This document shows, one piece after another, positions 12,937 to 19,634 of a DNA stretch of 19,634 nucleotides. Below the pieces are notes generated by a model that was given only the letters and a program-made list of their open reading frames with translations, had not been told where the DNA came from and searched no databases. Each line of letters opens with the position of its first letter. The first letter of the stretch is position 1. The stretch spans positions 1 to 19,634 of the forward strand of contig WLRE01000014.1 of NCBI GenBank assembly GCA_009698045.1. Direction: 5' to 3'. Made by a program: the position numbers and the translations under genes. Origin of the DNA: Actinomycetota bacterium. Its GTDB lineage: Bacteria > Actinomycetota > Actinomycetes > Nanopelagicales > Nanopelagicaceae.

Positions 12937-14208
12937 ATGTCCAACGAACCCTTTTATGGCCCAGACTTCTCTGCGCTCCAAGCACAAGATCCAGATATTG
13001 CGGCAGTACTTCTCAGCGAGCTCAAGCGCCAACGCGAGAATGTTCAACTTATTGCCAGCGAGAATTTCACTTCGCCTGCAGTATTAGCCGCACTTGGTTC
13101 AACGCTTTCGAACAAATATGCCGAAGGTTATCCTGGCAAGCGCTATTACGGCGGCTGCGAAGAGGTCGACAAGGTAGAAGAGATTGGCATTGCCCGCGCC
13201 AAAGAACTCTTTGGTGCAGAACATGCCAACCTGCAACCTCACTCTGGCGCAAGTGCAAACGTTGCGGTCTATCAGGCATTTACACAACCTGGCGATACTG
13301 TCCTTGCAATGTCTTTACCTCATGGCGGGCATTTAACGCACGGCGCTAAGGTTAACTTTTCCGGTAAGTGGTTCAACATTGTTTCTTATGGTGTTCGTCA
13401 AGATAACGAACTTATCGACTACGACGAACTCCGCGCGTTAGCAAAAGAGCACAAGCCAAAGATGATCTGCTCGGGTGCCACTGCTTATCCCAGCTTGATT
13501 GACTTCCAAACAGTTCGATCAATCTGTGATGAAGTTGGCGCAATTATGTGGGTAGATGCCGCTCACTTCATTGGACTAGTGGCAGGCAAAGCAATTCCCT
13601 CACCAGTTCCTTATGCCGATGTTGTTTCATTCACTACTCACAAAGTCTTGCGCGGTCCTCGCGGCGGCATGATTCTTTCTAAGCAAGAGCATGCAGCAGC
13701 GATTGATAAAGCGGTCTTTCCTGGAATGCAGGGCGGTCCCATCATGAGTGCTGTGGCCGGAAAAGCGATTGCCCTGAAAGAAGCTGCAACACCTGCTTAT
13801 CAAAGTTATGCCAAGAACGTAATCAGCAATGCTAAGAGCCTTGCCTCAGCGTTGGAATCAGAAGGCATGCGGGCAGTTTCAGGTGGAACCGAGACTCACC
13901 TTGCACTCATCGATATTCGTGCTACCGGTGTAAATGGCAAGGTTGCCGACGAGCGATGTGGCGCATCGGGAATTACACTCAATAAGAACTCCATTCCATA
14001 TGATCCTGAGAAGCCTGGAGTCACCAGCGGAATTCGCGTCGGAACTGCTGCCACCACAACTCAAGGAATGGGTGCACCAGAGATGAAGAAAATTGCATCT
14101 CTTATTGCTCGCGCGATTAAGGATGGCGATGATGCTGGCAAGGCAGCAACAATTCGCGGTGAAGTGCATGCGCTTACCGCAGAGTTTCCTGTTTATCCGC
14201 TGAACTAA
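12937..14208 (+). CDS. glyA: Serine hydroxymethyltransferase
   Basis: GlyA converts serine and tetrahydrofolate to glycine and methylene-tetrahydrofolate, the main one-carbon source. The 423-residue PLP enzyme shows QLIASENFTSPAVL near 37–50, NKYAEGYPGKRYYGGCEEVD near 59–78, the aspartate region WVDAAHFIGL and the PLP lysine K236 in TTHKVLRGPRGG. Length is normal and no key residue appears lost. It sits between the Sua5-like gene and wecA, as in several actinobacteria. The gap to the next ATG is six bases. No glycine riboswitch is possible in the 21-bp upstream gap. Confidence 0.98.
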   Translation: MSNEPFYGPDFSALQAQDPDIAAVLLSELKRQRENVQLIASENFTSPAVLAALGSTLSNKYAEGYPGKRYYGGCEEVDKVEEIGIARAKELFGAEHANLQPHSGASANVAVYQAFTQPGDTVLAMSLPHGGHLTHGAKVNFSGKWFNIVSYGVRQDNELIDYDELRALAKEHKPKMICSGATAYPSLIDFQTVRSICDEVGAIMWVDAAHFIGLVAGKAIPSPVPYADVVSFTTHKVLRGPRGGMILSKQEHAAAIDKAVFPGMQGGPIMSAVAGKAIALKEAATPAYQSYAKNVISNAKSLASALESEGMRAVSGGTETHLALIDIRATGVNGKVADERCGASGITLNKNSIPYDPEKPGVTSGIRVGTAATTTQGMGAPEMKKIASLIARAIKDGDDAGKAATIRGEVHALTAEFPVYPLN

Positions 14209-14214
14209 CTCCTC

Positions 14215-15300
14215 ATGCGCGAATATTTGTTGACAGCTGCACTTGCGGCAACGCTCTGTTTTCTCATCACTCCAGTCGTAAGAATTATTGCGATGAGAGC
14301 TGGCGCATATGTTGATCCTCGCTCGCGCGATATCCACACCGTAATTACGCCCAGATGGGGCGGCGTCTCTATGTGGGTATCTCTTTCGATCACGCTACTC
14401 GTGGTCAATCATCTGCCATTAGTGGGCAAGTCCTTTGGACGTGAATCGACGGGAATCTTTTTAGCAGGAACTTTCATTATGCTCATGGGCGCACTCGATG
14501 ATCGTTACGATTTAGATGCAATTACAAAGTTTGCCGGCCAAGCATTAGCTGGTGGCATTCTCTTACTGCATGGTGTTCAAATTCTCTGGCTTCCTATCAA
14601 TGGAATCTTCACGCTGCCACCAAATATCGGACAACTTCTGACCATCCTTTTTGTCATGATTGTCATTAACGCGATCAATTTCGTCGATGGGCTAGATGGA
14701 TTAGCGACCGGAATTGTGGCGATCTGCGCAACTGCTTTTTTTGGTTTTTCCTATCTCTTAGCAGTGATCAATGGCTTTACTCGCGCAGGGGCGCCTTCAC
14801 TAATAACAGCAGTCGTCATCGGAATGTGCATTGGATTTTTGCCTCATAACTTCCACCCTGCCCGAATATTTATGGGGGATTCTGGGGCGATGCTGCTGGG
14901 CTTACTTCTTTCGGCTTCAGCGATTACTTTGACCGGACAGATTGATGCGAACTCCATCACCAGTCAGGGTTCTAGCTCTACCCTTCTGCCGATTCTTCTG
15001 CCCTTCTCAATTCTTGCTATCCCGTTGCTCGATTTAGCGATGGCAATCATTCGAAGACTGCGAGCTGGTCGCTCACCTTTTGCGGCAGACCGCGAACATC
15101 TGCACCATCGAATTTTAGATTTGGGAATTTCGCACCGCAGAACGACCGTTATTCTTTATATGTGGACCGCAGGTTTTGCGATTCCGACAGCGATAGCTGC
15201 CTTCACGTCGGCGTGGATTGCTGGTCTGGTCGCACTCGCCATCTTCGCGCTCTCACTCGCTTTACTTTTTGAATTCAAGAAGGAGTTATCTCGCATATGA
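14215..15300 (+). CDS. wecA: WecA-type undecaprenyl-phosphate GlcNAc-1-phosphate transferase
   Basis: This MraY/WecA-family membrane enzyme transfers an aminosugar phosphate to undecaprenyl (or decaprenyl) phosphate, starting wall polysaccharide or arabinogalactan-linker synthesis. The 361-residue protein has about ten hydrophobic helices and the catalytic loops: D95-D96 in GALDDRYDLD, NAINFVDGLDGLATG at 152–166, HNFHPARIFMGDSGA near 216–230 and HLHHRILDLG. MraY is less likely because the HLHHR loop and the position before the ATP synthase genes match actinobacterial wecA/rfe. ATG 14215 is six bases after glyA. The 3' end overlaps the AtpI start (ATGA) and contains its ribosome-binding site. 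Confidence 0.9.
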   Translation: MREYLLTAALAATLCFLITPVVRIIAMRAGAYVDPRSRDIHTVITPRWGGVSMWVSLSITLLVVNHLPLVGKSFGRESTGIFLAGTFIMLMGALDDRYDLDAITKFAGQALAGGILLLHGVQILWLPINGIFTLPPNIGQLLTILFVMIVINAINFVDGLDGLATGIVAICATAFFGFSYLLAVINGFTRAGAPSLITAVVIGMCIGFLPHNFHPARIFMGDSGAMLLGLLLSASAITLTGQIDANSITSQGSSSTLLPILLPFSILAIPLLDLAMAIIRRLRAGRSPFAADREHLHHRILDLGISHRRTTVILYMWTAGFAIPTAIAAFTSAWIAGLVALAIFALSLALLFEFKKELSRI

Positions 15301-15734
15301 GTTCACCGGCCAAGCCATCGGATGCCCAATTAAATGATCACCTTCTCTGGCGAGGAGCAATCATTCCTTCTGGTGTTGTTGCGCTTCTTTGCGTCGTGAT
15401 CTCAACCGTAGTTCACCATCAATCAGGTCTTTGGGGCAGCGCATTTGCCTCCATCGTTGTTCTGCTCTTCTTCTCGGTTCACTTATTAGTCTCTCGGATT
15501 TCACGCGATTTAGATCCTATGGTCACAATGGCTCTGGCGATGTTCTCCTACTTTGCAAAAGTTCTTCTGGTGGGGGCCCTGCTCTTGGTAGTCACAAAGG
15601 CGAGCTCTCCGCAGACGGTAGACCGAGCCAGCTTTGGGATAAGTGCTATCGCCATTACTCTTGCTTGGCTGACCGGGGAGATTCGGGCATTTTTAAAGCT
15701 TCGATTCCAGTTACCATTACCCCCTGTTCAATAG
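15297..15734 (+). CDS. atpI: AtpI-like membrane protein of the ATP synthase cluster
   Basis: The 145-residue protein has four hydrophobic helices (about residues 22–41, 46–64, 76–100 and 111–128) and short charged ends. Small size, topology and position between wecA and atpB match the AtpI (ATP synthase I) family, which helps c-ring assembly in some bacteria. Sequence conservation in this family is low, so the name rests largely on context. ATG 15297 overlaps the wecA stop; AGGAG at 15281–15285 is an acceptable ribosome-binding site 11 bases away. A small AtpZ-like protein follows after 33 bp. Confidence 0.75.
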   Translation: MSSPAKPSDAQLNDHLLWRGAIIPSGVVALLCVVISTVVHHQSGLWGSAFASIVVLLFFSVHLLVSRISRDLDPMVTMALAMFSYFAKVLLVGALLLVVTKASSPQTVDRASFGISAIAITLAWLTGEIRAFLKLRFQLPLPPVQ

Positions 15735-15767
15735 CCATCCTGCCCGGCAATAAGAAGGAGAAATTGC

Positions 15768-16025
15768 ATGCCTAAGACACCCAAACTTCCTGGTCGCTCC
15801 GATGACAAGGGAATCAATAATGGTGGCGGCCGCTTTGGCGCAGGCAATGAAGAGGGCGCAGCCTGGTCCATCTTCGGATACATCATCTCTGGCTTGCTTA
15901 TCTGGGGCGGTATTGGCTACGGCCTCGACCGCTGGCTCGGCACCAGCTTTATCGTGCTCATTGGCCTGCTGCTCGGCGCTGGCTCAGGGATTTATCTCGT
16001 CTGGCTCCGCTTCGTCAAGAATTGA
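15768..16025 (+). CDS. Small AtpZ-like membrane protein
   Basis: This 85-residue protein has a hydrophilic, Gly/Asn-rich N-terminus (residues 1–30) and two hydrophobic helices (about 33–50 and 59–80) joined by GYGLDRWLGTS. This two-helix hairpin with a GxGLDxxxGTS-type turn resembles the AtpZ/ATPase_gene1 family found in F0F1 operons, reported to act with AtpI in ion handling or assembly. ATG 15768 has an excellent AAGGAG at 15755–15760, seven bases upstream, one of the strongest ribosome-binding sites in the window. A 127-bp gap follows before atpB. Function in this organism is inferred from family and place only. Confidence 0.75.
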   Translation: MPKTPKLPGRSDDKGINNGGGRFGAGNEEGAAWSIFGYIISGLLIWGGIGYGLDRWLGTSFIVLIGLLLGAGSGIYLVWLRFVKN

Positions 16026-16060
16026 GCGCCGCAGGGTAACCACCGCCACACGGCACGAGT

Positions 16061-16089
16061 TTTATTTTTTGCCCATAGCCCAATAGGGT
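16061..16089 (+). promoter_or_regulatory. Candidate promoter before atpB
   Basis: TTTATT (16061–16066) and TAGGGT (16084–16089) are 17 bp apart in the 127-bp gap between the AtpZ-like gene and atpB. The -10 fits TANNNT but the -35 is weak. An unusual T-rich run (16060–16070) lies here and could instead be the end of a terminator, although no strong stem precedes it. A main ATP synthase promoter in this gap is plausible. Confidence 0.35.
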
Positions 16090-16152
16090 TCGTGTGACTT
16101 CCCAAAGTTACGAGCTTGGCCCCAACTACGGTGCCTTTGATCAGGAGAGTGT

Positions 16153-16938
16153 GTGAGTCAGATAGCGGCCCCAGCTGGCCCCGGCTACGAGCCACCTAGC
16201 ACTGCGGATTTTAATCTTCCGCCAGTATTCGGCGACTCTCTCTACACAACAAAACCTGTTCTCCTTGTTCTTCTCTCCATCGTCGTTATCTCAATTTTCT
16301 TTATCATCGCTTCACGCAAGGCCGCAGTAGTTCCTAGCAAACTTCAATTTTCTGGTGAAATGGTTTACGGATTTGTTCGCAACAACATCGGTCAAGAAAT
16401 TATCGGCCACGAATTCATGCGCTTCGTTCCATTCCTCTTCACTCTCTTTACCTTCGTTCTTGTAAATAACATCTTCGGAATCGTTCCATTATTGCAATTC
16501 CCGGCAATGTCTCACGTTGCCTTCCCATATGTTCTCGCACTCTTTACCTTTGTTATTTTTCACTGGGTAGGAATTAAGAAGCAAGGCTTAGGCAAGTACC
16601 TCAAGGGCATTGCATTTATGCCAGATGTTCCTAAAGCGGTTTATATCCTCCTCACACCTATTGAAATTGCAACCTTCTTCTTGGTTCGTCCACTCACGCT
16701 CTCACTGCGTCTCTTTGCAAATATGTTCGCTGGCCACCTACTTCTTCTGGTATTTATCACCGGCGGCGACTACATGATTCATGACACCAACCTCTTTATG
16801 AAGATCTTGGCTCCCTTCTCTTTTGCAATGGGAATCGGCATGACCTTCTTTGAGCTTATGGTCCAATGCCTACAGGCATACATCATCACTTTGTTGACGG
16901 CACTCTTCATCGCAGGAGCGCTCGCCGACGAACACTAG
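16153..16938 (+). CDS. atpB: ATP synthase F0 subunit a
   Basis: Subunit a provides the proton half-channels at the c-ring. The 261-residue protein has five to six membrane helices and the essential arginine R186 in PLTLSLRLFANMFAGHLLLL; the C-terminal helix FFELMVQCLQAYIITLLTALFIAGALADEH carries the conserved polar positions including Q241. GTG 16153 is supported by AGGAG (16143–16147) five bases upstream. The start codon overlaps the stop of a 20-codon open frame in the gap before it (16094–16156). Subunits atpE, atpF, atpH and atpA follow in the standard order. Confidence 0.96.
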   Translation: MSQIAAPAGPGYEPPSTADFNLPPVFGDSLYTTKPVLLVLLSIVVISIFFIIASRKAAVVPSKLQFSGEMVYGFVRNNIGQEIIGHEFMRFVPFLFTLFTFVLVNNIFGIVPLLQFPAMSHVAFPYVLALFTFVIFHWVGIKKQGLGKYLKGIAFMPDVPKAVYILLTPIEIATFFLVRPLTLSLRLFANMFAGHLLLLVFITGGDYMIHDTNLFMKILAPFSFAMGIGMTFFELMVQCLQAYIITLLTALFIAGALADEH

Positions 16939-16945
16939 AACCACC

Positions 16946-16975
16946 AGTTGTACCTAGTTGTACCCAGTTTTACCC
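16946..16975 (+). repeat. Three tandem 10-bp repeats in the atpB–atpE gap
   Basis: AGTTGTACCT (16946–16955), AGTTGTACCC (16956–16965) and AGTTTTACCC (16966–16975) form three head-to-tail copies with at most two differences between any pair. The array fills much of the 76-bp gap and ends 39 bp before the atpE start. Copies are one helical turn apart. Confidence 0.85.
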
Positions 16976-17014
16976 CAACCAAATACGAGCAACACATAGG
17001 GAAAGGCAACAAAG

Positions 17015-17218
17015 ATGGACGGCACACTCAACCTGGTCGGTTATGGCCTATCTGCAATCGGACCTGCAATTGCAACTGGAATGATCTTCGCCGCTTATAT
17101 CAGCGGTGTAGCTCGTCAACCAGAAGCACGTAGCGTTCTCCAACCAATCGCATTCCTTGGCTTCGCCTTGGCAGAAGCGTTGGCTCTCTTCGGTCTCGTT
17201 CTCGCATTCGTTCTCTAA
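17015..17218 (+). CDS. atpE: ATP synthase F0 subunit c
   Basis: Subunit c forms the rotating ring. The 67-residue protein is a helical hairpin: helix 1 about 8–31 (VGYGLSAIGPAIATGMIFAA), the polar loop with RQPE at 34–37, and helix 2 about 44–67 with the proton-carrying carboxylate E54 in FALAEALALFG. The sodium-binding residues of Na+-type rings (such as the helix-1 Gln) are not evident, so a proton ring is likely. It is a few residues shorter than most c subunits because the C-terminus ends right after helix 2. GGGAAAGG (16999–17006) eight bases upstream is a strong ribosome-binding site, as expected for the most abundant subunit; the 10-bp repeat array lies just before it. Confidence 0.97.
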   Translation: MDGTLNLVGYGLSAIGPAIATGMIFAAYISGVARQPEARSVLQPIAFLGFALAEALALFGLVLAFVL

Positions 17219-17232
17219 GCTGACTGCCAGAA

Positions 17233-17763
17233 ATGTCACCACTTATTCGTCTCTCGGAAGAAGCGGCTAACCCGCTTATTCCGCATACCGCTGAGCTGAT
17301 TGTCGGCACCATTGCCTTCATCCTGCTCTTCTTGGTTATGCGTTCAAAAGTTGTGCCTATGTTTGAAAAAGCATTTGCACTTCGTACTGAAGCAATCCAA
17401 GGCGGCATGGAGAAGGCAGAGAAGGCACAGCGCGATGCTGAACAAGCTCTTACCGAGTACACAGCGCAACTAGCTGATGCTCGTGGTGAAGCGCAGAAGA
17501 TTCGTGAAGATGCACGCGTTCAAGGCGTAGCAATCATCGAAGAACTTCGCACTAAAGCCCAAGAAGAAGCTGCTCGCATCACCGAACTTGCCACTGCTTC
17601 CATTGAAGCTGAACGTCAAGCAGCCATTAAGGCACTTCGCACTGAGGTAGGAACTCTGGCAACAGAGTTAGCTTCCAAGATTGTCGGAGAAGCGTTAGAT
17701 GACCAGGTTCGACAGTCTCGCATTGTCGACCGCTTCTTAGATGATCTGGAGAAGAGCAACTAA
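17233..17763 (+). CDS. atpF: ATP synthase F0 subunit b
   Basis: Subunit b is the peripheral stalk. The 176-residue protein has a short N-terminus, one membrane helix (about 19–36, AELIVGTIAFILLFLVM) and then a long, charged, Ala/Glu/Lys-rich helix (about 45–165) suited to right-handed coiled-coil dimerisation. ATG 17233 lies 14 bases after atpE with only a weak purine stretch before it, so coupling with atpE is likely. The stop overlaps the atpH start (TAATG). Unlike mycobacteria, b and delta are separate here. Confidence 0.94.
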   Translation: MSPLIRLSEEAANPLIPHTAELIVGTIAFILLFLVMRSKVVPMFEKAFALRTEAIQGGMEKAEKAQRDAEQALTEYTAQLADARGEAQKIREDARVQGVAIIEELRTKAQEEAARITELATASIEAERQAAIKALRTEVGTLATELASKIVGEALDDQVRQSRIVDRFLDDLEKSN

Positions 17764-18590
17764 TGATTCTTATGGGTGGTAGCAGTCGCCAATCTTTGGT
17801 GGCTCTTCGTGGAACTTTGGATAAGACCATCTCTGGTCTGGCATCCAAGGATTGCGCTGCCATCTCCAAAGATCTATTTGTTGCACTCCTTGCCGTTGAT
17901 TCATCAGTAGCACTGCGTCGGGCATTTACTGATCCTGCACGTGATGCCGGCTCTAAGGCAGAACTTCTCTCTGATCTATTCGGAGGAAAGCTCGGCTCCG
18001 CAGCCCAATCACTGCTTGCAGCTACGGTTGCGCTTCGCTGGTCTTCATCCATTCAAATGGTTGATGCCATCGAACAGATTGCTGTTGAAGCAGAAGCCTC
18101 TGCCGCCAATATTGATGGCGAACTCGATCGCGTGCATGATGAGATCTTTACCTTCAACCGCCTATTGGTTGAAAATCCAGATCTACGTCAAGCATTCAAT
18201 ACCCGCTCAGATTCGCAAGAGCGAAAGATTGACCTCTTGAACTCCATTTTTGCAGGTAAGTTCTCGGCTCATACCGTGACCCTTCTTGCACATGCTTTTA
18301 GTGGACTTCGCGGTCGTCACGTCGAGCGCACTGTTGTGGCCTACTCCCATGCTGTGACTGAACGCCTTAATCGCGTTAACGCACATGTTCGTAGCGCAGT
18401 TGAATTAACCGATGCACAGAAGAAGAAGTTGAACGATGCGCTCACCAAGTACCTTGGTCAGACCGTTCATCTCAATGTTGAAATCGATCCATCAGTCCTT
18501 GGCGGACTCTCTGTTCGCTTTGAAGATGAGATTATCGACGGAACAATCATTAATCGTTTAGCAGAAGCGGGCAGAGCGCTCGCAGTTTAA
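17763..18590 (+). CDS. atpH: ATP synthase F1 subunit delta (actinobacterial long form)
   Basis: Delta links the peripheral stalk to the top of F1. The protein has 275 residues, against about 180 in E. coli, as in other actinobacterial long forms. The C-terminal signature DPSVLGGLSVRFEDEIIDGT (242–261) is typical. The extra length seems to be an internal duplication: residues 39–93 (FVALLAVDSS...LRRAF...KAELLSDLFGGK...LLA) align with 131–184 (FNRLLVENPD LRQAF...KIDLLNSIFAGK...LLA). ATG 17763 overlaps the atpF stop; ATG 17772 in the same frame is an alternative that removes three residues. A 48-bp gap to atpA holds a weak hairpin (18596–18615). Confidence 0.93.
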   Translation: MILMGGSSRQSLVALRGTLDKTISGLASKDCAAISKDLFVALLAVDSSVALRRAFTDPARDAGSKAELLSDLFGGKLGSAAQSLLAATVALRWSSSIQMVDAIEQIAVEAEASAANIDGELDRVHDEIFTFNRLLVENPDLRQAFNTRSDSQERKIDLLNSIFAGKFSAHTVTLLAHAFSGLRGRHVERTVVAYSHAVTERLNRVNAHVRSAVELTDAQKKKLNDALTKYLGQTVHLNVEIDPSVLGGLSVRFEDEIIDGTIINRLAEAGRALAV

Positions 18591-18638
18591 GTTTCAGGGG
18601 CATTGCATTGCCTTTGATTTAGTTAGAAGGAGAGAAAG

Positions 18639-19634
18639 ATGGCGGAACTCACGATCCGACCCGAGGATATTCGCGACGCTTTAACAAAGCATGTTGCTTC
18701 CTACAATCCGGGTGCAGCGGCTCGCGACGAGATCGGCACAGTCACACAAGCTGGCGATGGAATCGCTCGTGTTGAAGGTCTACCTTCAACAATGACCAAC
18801 GAACTATTGAAGTTCGAAAACGGTACTTTGGGACTCGCGCTTAACCTCGACGTACGCGAAATCGGCGTTGTTATTTTGGGTGAGTTCACTGGAATTGAAG
18901 AAGGCACAACTGTTCGTCGCACTGGTGAAATTCTCTCCGTACCAGTTGGCGATGGATTCCTTGGCCGCGTCGTCGACCCACTCGGTCGTCCGATTGATGG
19001 CAAAGGCGAGATTGTTGCGGAAGCACAGCGCGCACTCGAACTTCAGGCACCTTCTGTAGTTCAGCGCCAACCAGTTAAAGAGCCAATGCAGACTGGTATC
19101 AAAGCAATCGATGCAATGACTGCGATTGGTCGCGGACAGCGTCAGTTGATTATTGGTGACCGTCAGACAGGTAAGACTGCAATTGCAATCGATACCATCA
19201 TCAACCAGAAAGATAACTGGAAGACTGGCGATCCAAAGAAGCAGGTTAAGTGCATCTACGTTGCTATTGGTCAGAAGGGTTCAACTATTGCCTCTGTAAA
19301 GGGCGCACTAGAAGAAGCTGGCGCAATGGAGTACACAACAATCGTTGCCTCTCCTGCATCAGACCCAGCAGGCTTTAAGTACTTAGCTCCGTACACCGGT
19401 TCTGCCATTGGTCAGCACTGGATGTACAAGGGCGAGCACGTTCTCATTATTTTTGATGATCTTTCCAAGCAGGCAGAGGCTTATCGTTCAGTCTCGCTAC
19501 TTCTTCGCCGCCCACCAGGTCGCGAAGCGTATCCAGGAGACGTCTTCTACTTACACTCACGTCTGCTCGAGCGTTGCGCAAAGCTCTCCGATGAACTCGG
19601 TGGCGGTTCGATGACTGGTCTGCCAATTATCGAA
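18639..19634 (+). CDS. atpA: ATP synthase F1 subunit alpha (3' end outside window)
   Basis: Alpha is the non-catalytic nucleotide-binding subunit of F1. The visible 332 residues include the N-terminal beta-barrel (about 28–95), GRVVDPLGRPIDGKG near 109–123, Walker A GDRQTGKT at 173–180, CIYVAIGQKGSTIA, the ASPASDPAGFKYLAPYTG block and HVLIIFDDLSKQAEAYRSVSLLLRRPPGREAYPGDVFY. ATG 18639 has a very strong AAGGAG (18627–18632) six bases upstream. The frame is open through base 19634, so the C-terminal helical domain, and any mycobacterial-type C-terminal extension, cannot be seen. Confidence 0.98.
   Translation, partial: MAELTIRPEDIRDALTKHVASYNPGAAARDEIGTVTQAGDGIARVEGLPSTMTNELLKFENGTLGLALNLDVREIGVVILGEFTGIEEGTTVRRTGEILSVPVGDGFLGRVVDPLGRPIDGKGEIVAEAQRALELQAPSVVQRQPVKEPMQTGIKAIDAMTAIGRGQRQLIIGDRQTGKTAIAIDTIINQKDNWKTGDPKKQVKCIYVAIGQKGSTIASVKGALEEAGAMEYTTIVASPASDPAGFKYLAPYTGSAIGQHWMYKGEHVLIIFDDLSKQAEAYRSVSLLLRRPPGREAYPGDVFYLHSRLLERCAKLSDELGGGSMTGLPIIE

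Noticed and set aside
13879..14337. 152-codon open frame on the minus strand across glyA and wecA
   Set aside because: It spans the end of one clear gene and the start of another, is Cys/Arg/Ser-rich and has no recognisable family.
16060..16070. Intrinsic terminator after the AtpZ-like gene
   Set aside because: The T-run is real, but the preceding sequence gives only a weak four-pair stem with a long loop, so I did not list it as a terminator.
17627..18052. 141-codon minus-strand open frame across atpF/atpH
   Set aside because: It is antisense to two unmistakable ATP synthase genes and matches no family I recognise.
17233..18590. Mycobacterial-type fused b-delta subunit
   Set aside because: atpF ends at a clear TAA (17761–17763) and atpH begins with an overlapping ATG in another frame; these are two separate proteins.
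1..19634. CRISPR array, insertion sequence, prophage, tRNA or rRNA gene
   Set aside because: I saw no spaced repeats, transposase or integrase motifs, terminal inverted repeats, or tRNA/rRNA consensus segments; every long stretch is occupied by core genes on one strand.

Overview
The window is a dense, ordinary-looking stretch of core genome from a small-genome actinobacterium. The evidence is gene content and order: the ftsK–rimO–pgsA–cinA–clgR–DUF3046–recA–recX–miaB–miaA–dapF–hflX block is a classic actinobacterial neighbourhood, and the sua5–glyA–wecA–atpI–atpBEFHA block is another. The base composition is only moderate (about half G+C by eye), intergenic gaps are tiny, stop and start codons often overlap, and GTG and TTG starts are frequent. 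This fits the streamlined freshwater acI actinobacteria (Nanopelagicales, e.g. Planktophila-like), but the lineage is inferred from style, not proven.

All genes lie on the + strand. (1) 2–2306: the 3' part of ftsK, then a RodZ-like membrane HTH protein. (2) 2356–5809: rimO, pgsA, a stand-alone CinA C-terminal domain (pncC type), clgR, a TetR-type regulator and a DUF3046 protein, nearly all touching or overlapping. (3) 5810–7619: a 229-bp control region with a clear actinobacterial LexA (SOS) box and a structured leader, then recA and recX. (4) 7638–12239: miaB, miaA, dapF, hflX. (5) 12244–15300: a divergent Sua5/YrdC-like gene, glyA and wecA. (6) 15297–19634: atpI, a small AtpZ-like protein, then the F0F1 ATP synthase genes atpB, atpE, atpF, atpH and the start of atpA, which runs off the window.

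Functionally, the window links chromosome segregation and repair (FtsK, RecA, RecX), translation-related modification and rescue (RimO, MiaA, MiaB, HflX, Sua5-like), envelope precursors (PgsA, DapF, WecA), one-carbon metabolism (GlyA) and energy conversion (ATP synthase). I found no mobile element, CRISPR array, tRNA or rRNA gene.

The most notable signals are: (a) five genes preceded by a TANNNT hexamer exactly six bases before the start codon, the signature of leaderless actinobacterial transcripts, so apparent operons are probably divided by internal promoters; (b) the Sua5-like protein, which keeps the fold but has lost most active-site motifs; (c) an internal duplication in the ATP synthase delta subunit; (d) three in-phase 10-bp repeats in the atpB–atpE spacer; and (e) the recA control region. 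I did not find a clearly new multi-gene system.
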